From Crotophaga sulcirostris (taxonomy: Eukaryota; Chordata; Aves; Cuculiformes; Crotophagidae): 64,000 nucleotides of DNA. The notes beneath the pieces are model-generated. The model did not search any database. It saw nothing but the letters and a program-made list of their open reading frames with translations, and was not told where the DNA came from. Where the stretch lies: contig VYZB01000120.1 of NCBI GenBank assembly GCA_013397455.1, positions 2,054,420 to 2,118,419 of the forward strand. The letters are read 5' to 3'. Shown one piece after another: positions 14,766-26,739 of the stretch (within the stretch, counting starts at the first letter, position 1; each line of letters starts with the position of its first letter). The position numbers were made by a program, and so were the translations under genes.

Positions 14766-17700
14766 TTTGAATCCAGCTGTAGTTCCTCCCATGCTGATTG
14801 CCGTAGCCTTCAGGCATGCACTCATTTGCTTTCTTCTGGTGCCATACTTATTTACTGATTCATCCAAAGGGAGAACAGCTTCAAGAGCAGAAATGGAAGG
14901 AGGCCTACCGCAGATTGCCTCTAGTAGAGCAATTAATATGTTTGCCGAAGAGGTGGGCAACCCACGTTCAGTGCAGGCTCTGTGACTGGTAAAAATAACA
15001 CGTTCCCTTGCGTCTCTGCCCGGCCTACACCTCTCCTGTGAGTGGGCTTGGCTGTACCCTTATAATCAGGGCAAGTTTCCCAATATCTTCTTCCTTTGCG
15101 GTTTCACGAATGGTGCCCAAGTTGTGAATCTAGTTGCTTCCAAATTTTCATTGGCTTTGCTCTAACATGTGGTGTAAAATGTCCTAAAGTGAAGCAAAAT
15201 TTTTACTTTGATGGGATTCTGTCTTTTCTAACACAGAGTAAATTTTCCAAGAAAATGCTTTGATTATTTGCACAGCAAACTAAAAGAGACATAATTCTAA
15301 TTTTCTTAGAGTTATCCTAGAATTTCTTTGGAGTTCAGTAGTAATGACATTTCATGTGAAACAGGAAAAAAAAAAAACCCACTGAAACTTATCAAATGTC
15401 ATCCATTGTGAACTCTGGATAGCCAAACCTGTGTTGTTGCAATGGATTTTTTTATAGTATGAGTAGTTAAAAAGGAAAAAGTATTTCAGGAATCATTACA
15501 TGGGTACATAATGGATGAAATTTAGAGAGAATCTGTCCTTGCCAAACAATTCACATTTTCCAGAAGGGAAGAGAAAGAAAAAGAAACTGAAGCTAAATAG
15601 AAATGAATGATCAAATGAAAGAAAAATGCCGAGCAGAAGATGAGGGTTCACAAAGTCAGGCGAAGACATGAAATGCTTCTGTATGAGCTGCCCAAGGGCT
15701 TTATCCTCAAAATGGATGTGCTAGGTAGAGACCAGAAGTCTTGGCTTGCCTTTCACAGCAACATTCTGTATAGTATTCTCTTCTGTGGTTCGAAAAAGGA
15801 AAAAAGTGGATGGACTATGTCAGAATTCAGTGTGTGGGAGGGGATCTGATTGGTAAAATACAGGATAATATTTGTTTTCTGAATGGTAACTATATCAGCC
15901 AGCTGGCAGTTTCAGTTGAAAATTTCAGGAGGCAAGAGCTTTATATTCAGTAATTTCCTACTTGGTTATTGTCATCATAGACTGGAATGATGATTGAACC
16001 CTCATAGCATCAATGCCTTAAAGGGAGGGGGGAGAAAAACATTAAAAAGCAAATAGAGATTCTTATTCAGTGAGTTATCGTTAGGAGATGGAATGGTAAC
16101 AAATACGAACAAATTTGCAAGAGCTATGTGAGATCTCCCCCGCCGCGATATTCTCTGAAATACAGCATTTAAAGTCTGTTCTGAATCTTTGATAGTATAA
16201 ATAGCACAGGAAAACTCCTTTTTGTTGTTTGAAAAACCTTACCAGAAAGTTGACATACATTTCTATTTTTTGTTTTAATCCTTGTATTGATGTATATTTA
16301 TATATAATCCCCCCAAATTTGAAAGTAGCTGTAGAAGCTGTTTGTCTTCTCTCATATAAAAATTCCAGCAACAGAATACTCTTCATATATTTCAGTCCAC
16401 CCTGATTTGTAGTGTTCAGTTTAATTCATTGTAAGTCCCCCCTCCAGCAAAACACTTGGGACATATTTTCGAAAATCCAAATTGGATTTATAGCAGAAAT
16501 GAGAACTAGACTACACAAATGCTCTTTCAGAAGTGGGTGTGTTTGTGGTTAAACAGCAAAAATTAAATTCATAATCTTGCTAGTAAAAAGCAAATATAGG
16601 ACTATATTGCATATATACTGTTCCAGGTTTCTGTTATAGTAATGCTTTGTATTGTGGTGAGAAGTTGGGGTAGCTTACTTTACATCTGGATAGAAGAAGG
16701 TGGTGTAAATGAACAGAAAATTGTGTATACAGTGTACATCTTAGCATCTTTTTAAAGGCCAGTTGATAATAATTTACAAGTGGTTACCATTTTTTTTCCC
16801 TTCAGAAGGGGAAAAGAGGCCAGTGACAACTCTTCCTGTACTCCATCCTCTGTATAAGTATTTTTGATTTTGGTTCAATTGGATTGTGTACTTTAAAAAT
16901 ATCTTGTTGCATATGTTGTAGTATACAGTAGAAATTAAGTTGTGCTGTATTTTGGCAGTACGTTAGAGCTGGTGGCTTGGTTTTAGTTTTTTGTCTTAGT
17001 TTGTTTAAATGTAGGTTTTATTCATTAAACTCAAGGTAACTTAAAATAGCTACAATGAATAAAAATTAATTTAAAAAGAAGGAGAAAGGGTATCCAGAGC
17101 TTAACTTCTGGAATTGTTAGAACTTGATTCTTGCAATCTTCATCACAGAATTAAATATGAAAGGTTTATTGTTACTCCAGGGATTGGGAAGGGGCAGACA
17201 GGTGTCTGCTTTTATTGTCATTCTAATTATGAAGCAGAGATGTAGCTTTGTATTCAGATTATGGTTTAAAACTTTGCTATATAGCCAGAAATTTGTTTTT
17301 TTGAATGCTTCTGATGCTTCTTTGACAATAAAACACAACAGAAAAAATACCTCCTGTGACTGTTAATTATTGGGGTAGGGGGTATTATTGCAGGGACTAA
17401 TAATATGAAAGTTGCTAATGAATTTATTATCCCAGATCTATCATGCTTTTGTAAAAGATCGTTTCATAAGCAAGTGTAGTACAGCACCAAAGTTAAATTC
17501 TGTTTTGCACATTCTTTTACAGCTGAAGTTGTAGCCAAATTGATTAATACCTAATGGTATATAATATGAAAGGCAGTTACAATGCAGAAGGTATTTCGAG
17601 ATTTCTCATGAAAGCACTGAGAAAGAAAGTAAATTGTACTGTACCTTCCCTTCCTCTGTCACCCCCGCCCCGATCAACATGTTTTTTCTTTCTATGCTTC

Positions 17701-19133
17701 TGTTTTTAATGAAGACTTTGTGTCCTTTCTGCATTGTATCGTAAGTGAGGAGACAGACTTTGGCTGGTGGTAACTGATGGTAACACCCATGCTTTTCAGA
17801 GCCCACCAAGGAAAGAGATAAATCAACTGTACCACAAAATTTAGAAAAGGGCTAAGTCAGCTTGTATGGAGCATTGACCTATTTTGATTTTCTACAGGCA
17901 AGGTAATTCTGATCAGTAGGTCATTAAAATACCATATGTTTCTAGTAGACTGGAAAGCTCAAGAAACAACTGTACGGTTACAAACAATGTATTCTTACTA
18001 GGTAATATAGATGTCTTCATCAGCAGTAAGAATAGAAATTCATTTCCATAGAAGCCTGTTTTCCATTCTTGTTTTTGTCATAGTTATCTTTCTTTCTTTA
18101 GATTCTACACTTAAAAATAAGACCAAACACTGTGTTCATGTTTTCTTCTCGTTTCCTAACTGTTTTTCTGTTTGTCAGGATTCATGTAAAAAGTCCTTTT
18201 CAAGTAGTAAATTAATTTGGATAGAAGGCATCCTACCTGAATTCATTACATGCTGGCAGTTTCGATAAACGGATATTATGATCTCAGCATATTTTGGCCC
18301 AGCACCGCTGTGCCCATTTGCAAATGTCTAAGAAAGTGATAATATTCCTGTCAGTTTCAGGCTGCTAAAGAAAAAAAATGGTGTAGAATTTCTTATTTAT
18401 ATTTATAGGATGCCTGTGGGGAAGACAGTAACGCTGTATATGGCAGTTTGTGTGGACATGTGGTGCTAAACATATATTAAAAAAAGATAACAGACCTATT
18501 GACGTTTCTTTGTAGAAATATGGAAGAAAAGCCAGAGTAGACCAGTAATTGACAGCTATGCAGGAGATACATTTCCAGATCTCTTTCTGAAGAAATATTT
18601 CACAAACTTACAATTCCTTTCAGAGTCAGTAATCCATCTTTAATTATTTTGTTGATTTCATAGTTGTATGTTACAAGCTTGATGTAATGTCTGCTTCCTG
18701 CCAACATTTGATATGGACAATCCACTTTGTCGCTGCTTTGATGAAATAGAAGGCTGCTTGTAGGTTGTTTTTTTTCTCCTTTTTTTTCAGCATGTGTGTG
18801 TGAACAGAGCACGGGTGAAGACTTATCAGTCACTGAATGCTATAGCTTAACAGCAAGATATGTGGGGACCTTGTCGATTTATACCACTGACAGAATGGGA
18901 AAACACATTCAATGTAGTTAAATTGATTGTGTTTCAACATACCCAGCTCTGTGCAGCTATTTATTTTATTCCTACCTTTGAGTAAGCTTCTATTACTATA
19001 TATACAGCTCTGAGTATTATTTAACAACCATGCCTACGTTTAAAATTACTTTGGTTTTATAAGCTGTAATTTGGACTGTTAAAGTATGTGATTTCTCTCT
19101 TTAGGGTAACTTAACACCTCTGCATACATGCGA

Positions 19134-19305
19134 AGTGAGGTGTGGTCTATTGCAGGTGGAGCGTGGTGGTGACACCCTGCTGTGGTAGCCACCCTCGCAC
19201 GGGTGGTGCCCCGATGCCTTGTGCCAACTGAGTGAGGCGTGGGGGGCTTCTCCTCCTCACTGAGGAAAGCAACGTGGTGGTAAAGTGTGTGCTTTCTGCT
19301 GTCTG
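19134..19305. other. GC-rich patch in intron
   Basis: About 170 bases are clearly GC-richer than the surrounding intron. The patch contains a few CpG dinucleotides and a small stem in which CCACCC at 19189 pairs with GGGTGG about 11 bases later. No open frame in it resembles a known protein and I recognise no repeat family. It could be an old insertion or a regulatory element; the sequence alone does not decide. Confidence 0.4.
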
Positions 19306-22300
19306 AATTAAAGTTGTCTTAGACCGTAAGAGCGTCTTCGTGGCATGACTGCCTTCAAGCAAAATGCAATCCCATTTGAGGTTGCTTTCAGTTAGTTATG
19401 CATGTATGACTAAGTACCTTCTTGAATCCATTCCTAGCGGTGCAAGTTGCTTTCAGACAGGTTTCTGGGAGTTTGCAGTGAAAAGTGTGAGATAATAGTG
19501 TTTAATTTGTTAGTTTTTCTTCATGGAGGCTGGGCAGTGGGGGAGTTTTCCTGGCTTCTCTTTTGCAAAGTAGATAAAGAGATTTGTAATATCTTTTTTT
19601 TTTACCCATGGTAAATGCAGTGTAGTTGTACATGAAAATTGATGTTTGGGCCAATTGCCATGGAGGAGTTTATGTTGCTGTGCAAAGCAGTATTTATTAA
19701 TAACATTTCTGTATTAAACCAAAGTGTAATGCAATTAAGATTCCCTGGATTGGGGATTAACTTGATCTCTGAAGAAAAAAAAATTGCAAAAGCGTGCACC
19801 TGTGCATGCACTTGCTCACACAACTGACAAAAGCTTTCTGTCCCTAGAAGGTCCTTGTCTTAAAACCTTTTTCTTTTCCAAATAGGTTAATCAGTGGGCT
19901 ATAGAGGTAGCAACAAGTATTTCTGCAATGTGAGATGAAGCAAGTGGGTATATAGGCTTTGTAAACTCTTTGCAAGGTATGAAATTAATCTGCCCACTTT
20001 ATTCTGTTATTCAGAAGTATTTCAGTGAATGCACTGACCAACAAACTGTACTAGAAATGCTAACTACATTTAGAAATAGTGTACTGCTGCTTTTAGGGTC
20101 CTTGGTACTTTGAATTAAGGTTGCACAACATTGAATGCTCTTGGTGGCATTTGGCTGTTCCAGTGGAGGATCTTGTTTAAAAAATAAAAGAAAATCCTTT
20201 TCTTTTCTGGTGTTTACATTCTAGGTGTTGATTCAGTTTGGATTATATTTCTTTCATTGTAAAGTATGTATAAACATTTTAAATAGGTGTGGCACACTGT
20301 CAAGTGTTTTCATTATTTGGATGATAGGTTTGAACATCTATTCCAAAGTATCAGTAGGCACCTGCAGAAGCAAAGTGGCTATGTAGCACCTGGACACATT
20401 CTGATTCATGCAATTAAAGCAGTTTACAAAGTGAGGAAGAAAAGAATATCACATACTGAGGTTTGATGTCTTTTTCATGGGGAACAAAAGAGGTTTGATT
20501 CTTTCACTTCAAGTTTAACTTAACTATTGTGTAGTGGAGGACATTTAATGAATCATTGTTTAACTTTGATACTGCCAAGTATTTGACCATTAAATAGTCT
20601 GAAATGTGTACATAGCACTTTGGTGACAGACCCTTATTTAACTGTGATTAATTGGCATTGAATAGTTATTTAATTACCTCGGAAGAAATCTAACAACAGT
20701 GTGTGTTCTGATTAAGTTATGTGATGTAAAAACAAACATAGGACTGTTGAAGAGAGCACGTTCCCTTTTGCAGCTTGCTACTGACACTGCTCACCATGTG
20801 GAAGCCTGAGAATAATTAAAACAGCAGCTACTATTCACAAATTTGGATGCTTTTGTAACATTGGCTTACTTAGTTCTTGATTTCTTAAAAGACCTTTGTT
20901 AGTGGTTTCATGAAATTTCCTTTGCCTTACAAGTTTTAGATTTAGTATTTTCTTTTGGCTTTTGAAGCCCAGACTGAAATTCACTGTGATAAGTAAAAGT
21001 TGCAAATATTAAATGAGCTTGAAAATGTTTGTAAATTGAAAATCCTGGACTAGATCTAAGAATTGTTGTCTCATGGCATGTATCTATACCACGTAAGGAA
21101 TCTGGTTTTTTTGAAAGTATGAAGTATTGTGGGAGGGTGAAGTTGTTAGTCTGTAAGTTTGGGAGAGAAGGATATTAGAAGTTTTGGAGAGAAAAAGAAT
21201 ATTTGTGTGTGCGTGAGTTGTGCAGGTCCTGCCGTTCTTGAATAGCAGGTCCAACTGTTTCTTTAATATGAAGAACCATCCTCAAAAGTTAGGTTTGTTA
21301 GTAGAAACTATAGTCAAAACTGTAAGCAGTTTGTGTCCTGACTCAAGATGGCTACTTTAACTTTCATATCTGGAATGTTTTCTCTTGCATGCTTAATACT
21401 GCATAAACAAACCGCTGGTTTACTGTGCTTCCAGTAAGTGGAAACAATTGTTTCTTCATACCTTGTGAAATAGACCTTATTTACTTGTAGACATCCTTAT
21501 AAATGTAGCAATCACTCTGGATGCAATATCATGATGGCTATGGGGCGTTCTGTGGATATTTCCAAAGCATAGCACTTCTTCTTGGAGGTGCATTGCTCCC
21601 TCTGGTATATGGTGAGGGAAGCTGTTTGCTTTAGTGGGTTACTGTAGCTTGCTTCTGCGTGGGGCGTGCTGAATAAAATGCCAGTTCAGTTCCATCTGCA
21701 TAAACAGGATCTGAAATACATCTCTAGGCCTGTGCTTTCTTTTATACAGTCACTGGGATAATATCACTAGAAATCAGCAACTACGAAAAATAAGGCTAAA
21801 GATTGTGGCTTTGTTGCTTACTTTTAGCAGTAGAAAAGCACTGATGGTCACTGGATTCATGTTATAGGAGTGAGATTTGGACCTCTTAGCAAGGAGCAAG
21901 TTATTTTGCTGGGCTTACTTCAGGTATCATTTTTCCAGAATTAATACCTGCAAAAGCTAGATAGACTGTAAATTCCTTTTTTCAATAACTTGAGAATTAA
22001 GAAAAAAAGAAGTACTGCTACCAGAGATTGACCTGAGTGTTTATTTGGGAAGTGGCTGATTCATATCCCCACTCTTTAAATTGTTTTAATTGTATCAGGG
22101 GGACTGTAAAAGGTTCCAGTTTTGAAGTTTTCATTCTTCTGTTCGCTTGTATTTTAGTCCATGTCATTTTACAGAATTACTCTATTTACATTTTAAAGAG
22201 AATTAGGCAGATTAAAAGATGTTTTCATGTTTTATTGATAACGTCAGATTAATTTGGACTTTCCTAGTGGCACTTCACAGCTCTGTCAAAACACAGTCTG

Positions 22301-22332
22301 CAGAAACTCTTGTGCTTAACAGTTTCGTAAGA

Positions 22333-22362
22333 TAATTGCCAAAAAATAAGTTTTGGCAATTA
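22333..22362. repeat. Perfect 12-bp inverted repeat (hairpin)
   Basis: TAATTGCCAAAA at 22333-22344 is repeated as its exact reverse complement at 22351-22362, separated by a 6-base loop. It lies within the intron upstream of the first visible ABCC4 exon. It has no G/C-rich stem plus U-run typical of a terminator, and none is expected here. Role unknown. Confidence 0.85.
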
Positions 22363-23210
22363 ATTAACAGCTTGATTACCCATGGGAGCTTGAATAGTTG
22401 GTGGCTAGTGGATATATGGAAGAGACAGTAAGACCAGAGGACCTGAGGCTTGCTCAAGTGAGCTACGTTTTCCTTCATGACCAAGTTCCTCAAAGAACTT
22501 TCCTGAAAGAGATGTTACTGTGGAGGAGAATACTGTCACAGTCACTCTAAGTCTGCGGGGTGAAGGCAAGTATTCTGCAGCTCTTGTTTGTATCTATGCC
22601 GGCTCATTACCCACAAAAGTGCCAGAACAGATCTGTATTGTGCTTGCAGCCTAAGGCTCTCCTTGTCACAACACTGAAACTTTCTCAGAAAATGGCTGGA
22701 GATTGTCACAGCCTCCAAACAATTGCTGAAAACACCCAAAACCCAGACTGATAATCAGCAAAAATTCTCTTTGAGCAACTTTAATGGGTCATTCTTCAGC
22801 AGAAATGAGAACTGAACTCTGAGATGTTAATGGAACTGAAACTAAAATCACTTTTGACAGGGAACATTTTGTAATGGCTTCTCTACTCCAGCCCTCAAGG
22901 CTTTGTCCTTACCATACAAAATGAGAATAAGCACAATGTTTTTCCAGGAACGAGTTTGGATGTGCTCTTCCATTTGTGGGATGAGGGAGATCATGAAGGA
23001 TTCTTGGATGTGCTGCCATCGACCTGACTAAGAAGCCAACCTGAGTGACCTTGCTGCCTCTTGGCAGTGTCATATGGGATGACCTTTGCACAATAACTTA
23101 TATCAGTCTGCAAACACTACAATTAACTTAGTTGGGGTTATGAGGCGAAGTGGGATTCTAAACCTAAATTAAGGTGGGCTTTGTTTCCTGTGGGAATAAT
23201 CCTTGTCATC

Positions 23211-23363
23211 GATGGGTCTCACAGCATTTCACAGAGGAGCTCAGCACTGTCACCTCTCCTTGCTCTGCTCTTCGCTCCTTAAAATATAGTGACATCACTT
23301 AGGAGGCCAGTGACAAAGCTAGGAACAGATTGCTAATACCAAGTCCAATCCATTATGCCATCC
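23211..23363 (-). repeat. AmnSINE/MIR-type ancient SINE relic, antisense
   Basis: In order on the + strand there are blocks resembling the reverse complement of an AmnSINE-type element. TCTCACAGCATTTCACAGAG fits the 'tctcaaagcgctttacaaag' tail, then GGCCAGTGACAAAGCTAGGA fits 'gtcagtggcagagctggga', then AGTCCAATCCATTATGCCAT fits 'agtccagtgctctaaccacta', the tRNA-like head. The colinear order supports a real relic. The match is to remembered consensus. Confidence 0.6.
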
Positions 23364-25071
23364 TTTTTCCATCATCTGCCCCTTCTGGACCAACCGCTAA
23401 GGAAAGCCCTGTCAGAAGGAAGCATTTAACCTCTTTGAATTATTTTTGTTTTGGCCTAGGAGTCTTGGTTCTTTTGCAAGTAACCTGGAATGTGATATTT
23501 AGGGATATTAAGAAGTCTTAGCTACAGCATGCATACAATATGTGGTAAATCACTCTTCCATGAACAGGCTTCATGTAAAGAAATCACAGGAAAAGGAAAC
23601 CTTAAAAAGAAAAAAAAAATCCTTGGAGTTCATTCTGCTGTATTTATCCCAACATGAAATAATTGAAAGGGAACATCCCCAGCTGCCATTCCCAGTAGAA
23701 ACAGATGAAAGAGATTTTGCTGACTCTTGTGCTACTATATACCCTTCCTCTCTGTGTGCAAAGCATAAAAATGACTTTTACTGTTGTCTGCCTTAAGTAG
23801 CTGCCGTTGGTAGTAAAGTACTGCAGAACAAGGTGTTTGCAACCAATATCTCTCTTTGGAGTTCTGTCTCAGGCCTGAGGAGAGGATGTTTTTCCTTATT
23901 GTTTGGTGGGGAACAGAAATTCCCTTAAAAAAAATAAATCAATGTTATGCAACAAAATTTTTAATTCCAAGATAGCCGTGAACAGAAAACTGGAATGATG
24001 GTTGTTACAGAAGTTACTTCACTGTCTCTTATCTTTGAATTACGTCTCCAACACACTCCATGGAAACTTTAAACTTAACTGCTTTCAGTTTAATGAGTTT
24101 CTTTGAGGGGGAAAAAAAAAGTCTTTTGTTGCCAATGCAGTGAATGTGTTTGTACCAGTTAGAAGTAATAATTGAATCAAGATATATGTAGATAAAGAGG
24201 CAATGTGAATGCATGTACGGGCATTACACACCTTAGAAAACACCGGATTCCCATCCTTAGCTTAGTTTCTTTCCTGGTGAGTAGAGATATCAATTAATAG
24301 AGAAAGATACTAATCCACTTATGGGTGGCAGCATTGTGACTTTAATTATTAAAGAACTCTTGCTATAACTGACTTTTTCACTCCAGTAGAACTTGGGAAA
24401 ATAGAGGAGTGTAAATGCTTCACTGACAGCAGATTAAAAAATGGTTTATTAGCTTTAAGAAAGATCAGTATTGTCAAGGTTTTGAATGAGTATAATGGTA
24501 AGGCTGCATGAGTGCAAATATATTTCAAATTTTGTTTCAGAAATGCCTGCAATTTGAATCCTTGCATAATGATAGAGGAGTGGGAAGAGAAATACTAAAA
24601 AGGATCAGTTAGATCAACTATGATCTATCTGGTACATGCATGCACTAGTGATTTTGAGTCAAGGATAGGCGCAGATTCTGGCTGATGTTACTTGATGAAA
24701 CTCGCTTTAAGTTGTCAGAACTGTAAACCTTTACCTCCACATATTGAGAATATAAAGCATGTGTATTTCACCTGTTAAATTCTATTGAACTATTATCTTC
24801 AAAGCCTATTTTAATTTTTTTCCTAGCATTTTGAGTAAAGACTTTTTATTTGGGTGAAAGGCATTGGTAAAAAAGTATTCTTAAAAATATATGGCAGTGG
24901 TTGTAAAAGGTTCCCTCCATGATGATTTTAAAAAGTGTCATTTTATCTTTAGATTCCAACTATTTCCTTTTAACTGTTACTTACATGGTAAAACATGATA
25001 CGTTTAAGATATTTTGATCTCTTCAGGAATTATATTTACTTTCTTTTTCCTCTCCAACCCTCTTTCTGTAG

Positions 25072-25151
25072 GAAGAATCTTAAATCGTTTCTCCAAAGAT
25101 ATTGGCCACCTGGATGACTTGCTTCCATTGACGTTTTTGGACTTTGTGCAG
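25072..25151 (+). CDS. ABCC4: ABCC4 exon A (start of TM9 region)
   Basis: The exon is 80 nt, bounded by acceptor tttctgtag and donor gtaatt. The first two bases complete a Gly codon split by the upstream intron; 26 whole codons follow and the exon ends in phase 0 after CAG. The peptide starts [20 protein letters not shown] and ends TFLDFVQ. The RILNRFSKD motif is conserved at this place in transmembrane domain 2 of ABCC transporters: it is the end of a cytoplasmic helix just before TM9. The human ABCC4 peptide, from memory, differs by one residue here (Ile for Val near the end). ABCC4 is a plasma-membrane ATP-driven exporter of cyclic nucleotides, prostanoids, conjugated steroids and drugs. 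Nearly complete identity and matching phase make the call secure. Confidence 0.97.
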
Positions 25152-25840
25152 GTAATTCGGTTACTACTGTCAAAGAAAGACTTCTGCATTGCATTCTGAA
25201 TTTAGATTCCTGTATGCTTTGGTGAAGATCAGCTATTTGTCACGGATATAGCTGAGTTGAATGAAAGTGCTTGTTTGTGAAAGAAAGGTGCGGTTGAAAT
25301 TTAATGTGTCAGTAAAAAGCTAACATGAGTAATAACTGGCAGGTAGGAGTGGCTCTACACAGCTTGCTATTATGTCAAGATTTCAGTTCATAGTAGCTAC
25401 ATGCTTGCTAAATTGCTCCTGATTTGCCTCCAAGCAATCTGGCAAGCTTACTGCTGTTATAAGAAATATGTCCATAGTAAAGAAACAATCAACTCACATG
25501 AAAAGATAGCACAGATTAACCTAATTATGTGTCTACTTCCACAAAGAATCAAATGCTTACCACACCATTTTGGATTAAAATAGGTGCGGCTATTTACAAA
25601 GAAAAGATTAGTAGTAATAGGGTGAATATAATAGCCTTAATAGGAACAAGTGAAATAAGTTGCTGCAGACAAGAAAGATGGACAAAGCACGGAGATTTTG
25701 ATGATGATGAAAGGATAAAGGTTTATGTATGACATCAAGGTAATTTTTCTGTTGCAGTTGCTATTAATCCTCCTTGTAAAAGATTTCAGAAGGATAAAGC
25801 TACAAACAAGTTGATCATACTGTATCAAAATAACATGTAT

Positions 25841-25925
25841 CACAGAATTGTGGAGGCTAGAGAAGGAAAAGACTTAGTGGATCATCTGGGTCCACTTGGT
25901 GAATCAGACCTGTCATACTCAAGTC
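25841..25925 (-). repeat. CR1 LINE 3' fragment, antisense
   Basis: CACAGAATTGTGGAGGCTAG followed by AGAAGGAAAAGACTTAGTGG and ATCATCTGGGTCCA resembles the reverse complement of the CR1 3' end, which typically reads 'cacagaatcatagaggttgg aaaagacctttaagatcatc gagtcca'. CR1 3' ends carry short ATTCTRTG repeats, consistent with the CACAGAAT start. The copy is short and diverged and its far boundary is uncertain. Confidence 0.65.
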
Positions 25926-26550
25926 AGAAATCTTTGTGAAGGCGCTGTTGCTTACTTTGCTTCACCTCTTGGAGATAACGTATTCGGGATCTAAACCTTA
26001 TTTTGACTTTTTTAAAATAAGCTAAAGACACTTTAAGTTGAGGAATTTAATCATGTTGTTAATGCTGAACTCTTGAAAGTAGCGAAAAAAGTGTCCCAAA
26101 GGGTTAGTAAAAACATTTCTTAAGACAAAGTCTTTTCCTAGTTCAGTGAAGTTTTTAAAGTTGAGGTGTGTATTTGTTTTTCAAAACATTGCAATGTAAT
26201 TTTGGGGAAGAAAGGAACATGATTTATTTTACTTATCAATTAAAGCAACTGGGGGTTTTCGTGAGTTAGGGAGTTGCTTATAGTTAATATTAAGATTTTG
26301 AATTCACGGACTTTTAAGGCCCTGACAAATTCTTCCCTGAAAATGCAATATAAACATCCTTCTATAACCTATTACTCATTTTCTACTCTTTATACAGATT
26401 CCAAATGTTCATCAGTCTCATTAACTCTCTTAATAGACAGAGTATCTTTATTTCAGCTCTCTTGGGACAATCTACATGTGCCTTTCTGTTTGGCTGGAGC
26501 TCAGCCTGTCCTGCAATTTTCTTCCTCTTCTCTTAGTGTAGGACTTAGAT

Positions 26551-26739
26551 CGGAGGTGTCAAACCAAATCCATCCTTCCACCTTGTTTTATCCAGCCCAG
26601 CACCTTGTTTGTACCCGTTGGCAGTGTCAAACTTCTTACCCTTACGCTCCTGCCAGTGCTGGGCCAGTGTGCTGCGTGTGTGACGCATGTTACGCTGCAG
26701 GAGCAGGAGAACAGTGGGAACCTTGAGTTTGACACCCTG
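26551..26739. mobile_element. Small non-autonomous hAT-type DNA transposon (MITE)
   Basis: The element is 189 bp. Its left end CGGAGGTGTCAAAC and right end GTTTGACACCCTG form imperfect terminal inverted repeats of hAT type (ancestral form probably CAGGGGTGTCAAAC). It is flanked by an identical 8-bp direct repeat, ACTTAGAT, at 26543-26550 and 26740-26747; 8-bp target-site duplications are the hallmark of the hAT superfamily. An internal CCAGCCCAGCAC is mirrored by GTGCTGGGCCAG, giving subterminal pairing. No transposase fits in this length, so it would have been mobilised in trans. The open frame running across it is not a gene. Confidence 0.85.

Larger units (their letters stand above)
1..25071 (+). 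other. ABCC4: ABCC4 intron, 3' part (upstream of first visible exon)
   Basis: This AT-rich stretch ends in a polypyrimidine tract and AG acceptor at 25070-25071, so it is read as the 3' part of an ABCC4 intron. I looked for the preceding exon, which in ABCC4 ends with a peptide like FFDRNPIG whose Gly codon is split by the intron, and did not find it by eye. The intron therefore appears to exceed 25 kb. Only short open frames of no recognisable family are present. The contents I can name are ancient SINE relics, a GC-rich patch, a small perfect hairpin and homopolymer tracts, listed separately. The rest shows nothing I can assign. Confidence 0.75.

Noticed and set aside
26274..26726. 150-codon open frame, + strand
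   Set aside because: Much of it runs through the hAT-type element and its flank; composition and sequence resemble no protein, so it is a chance frame.
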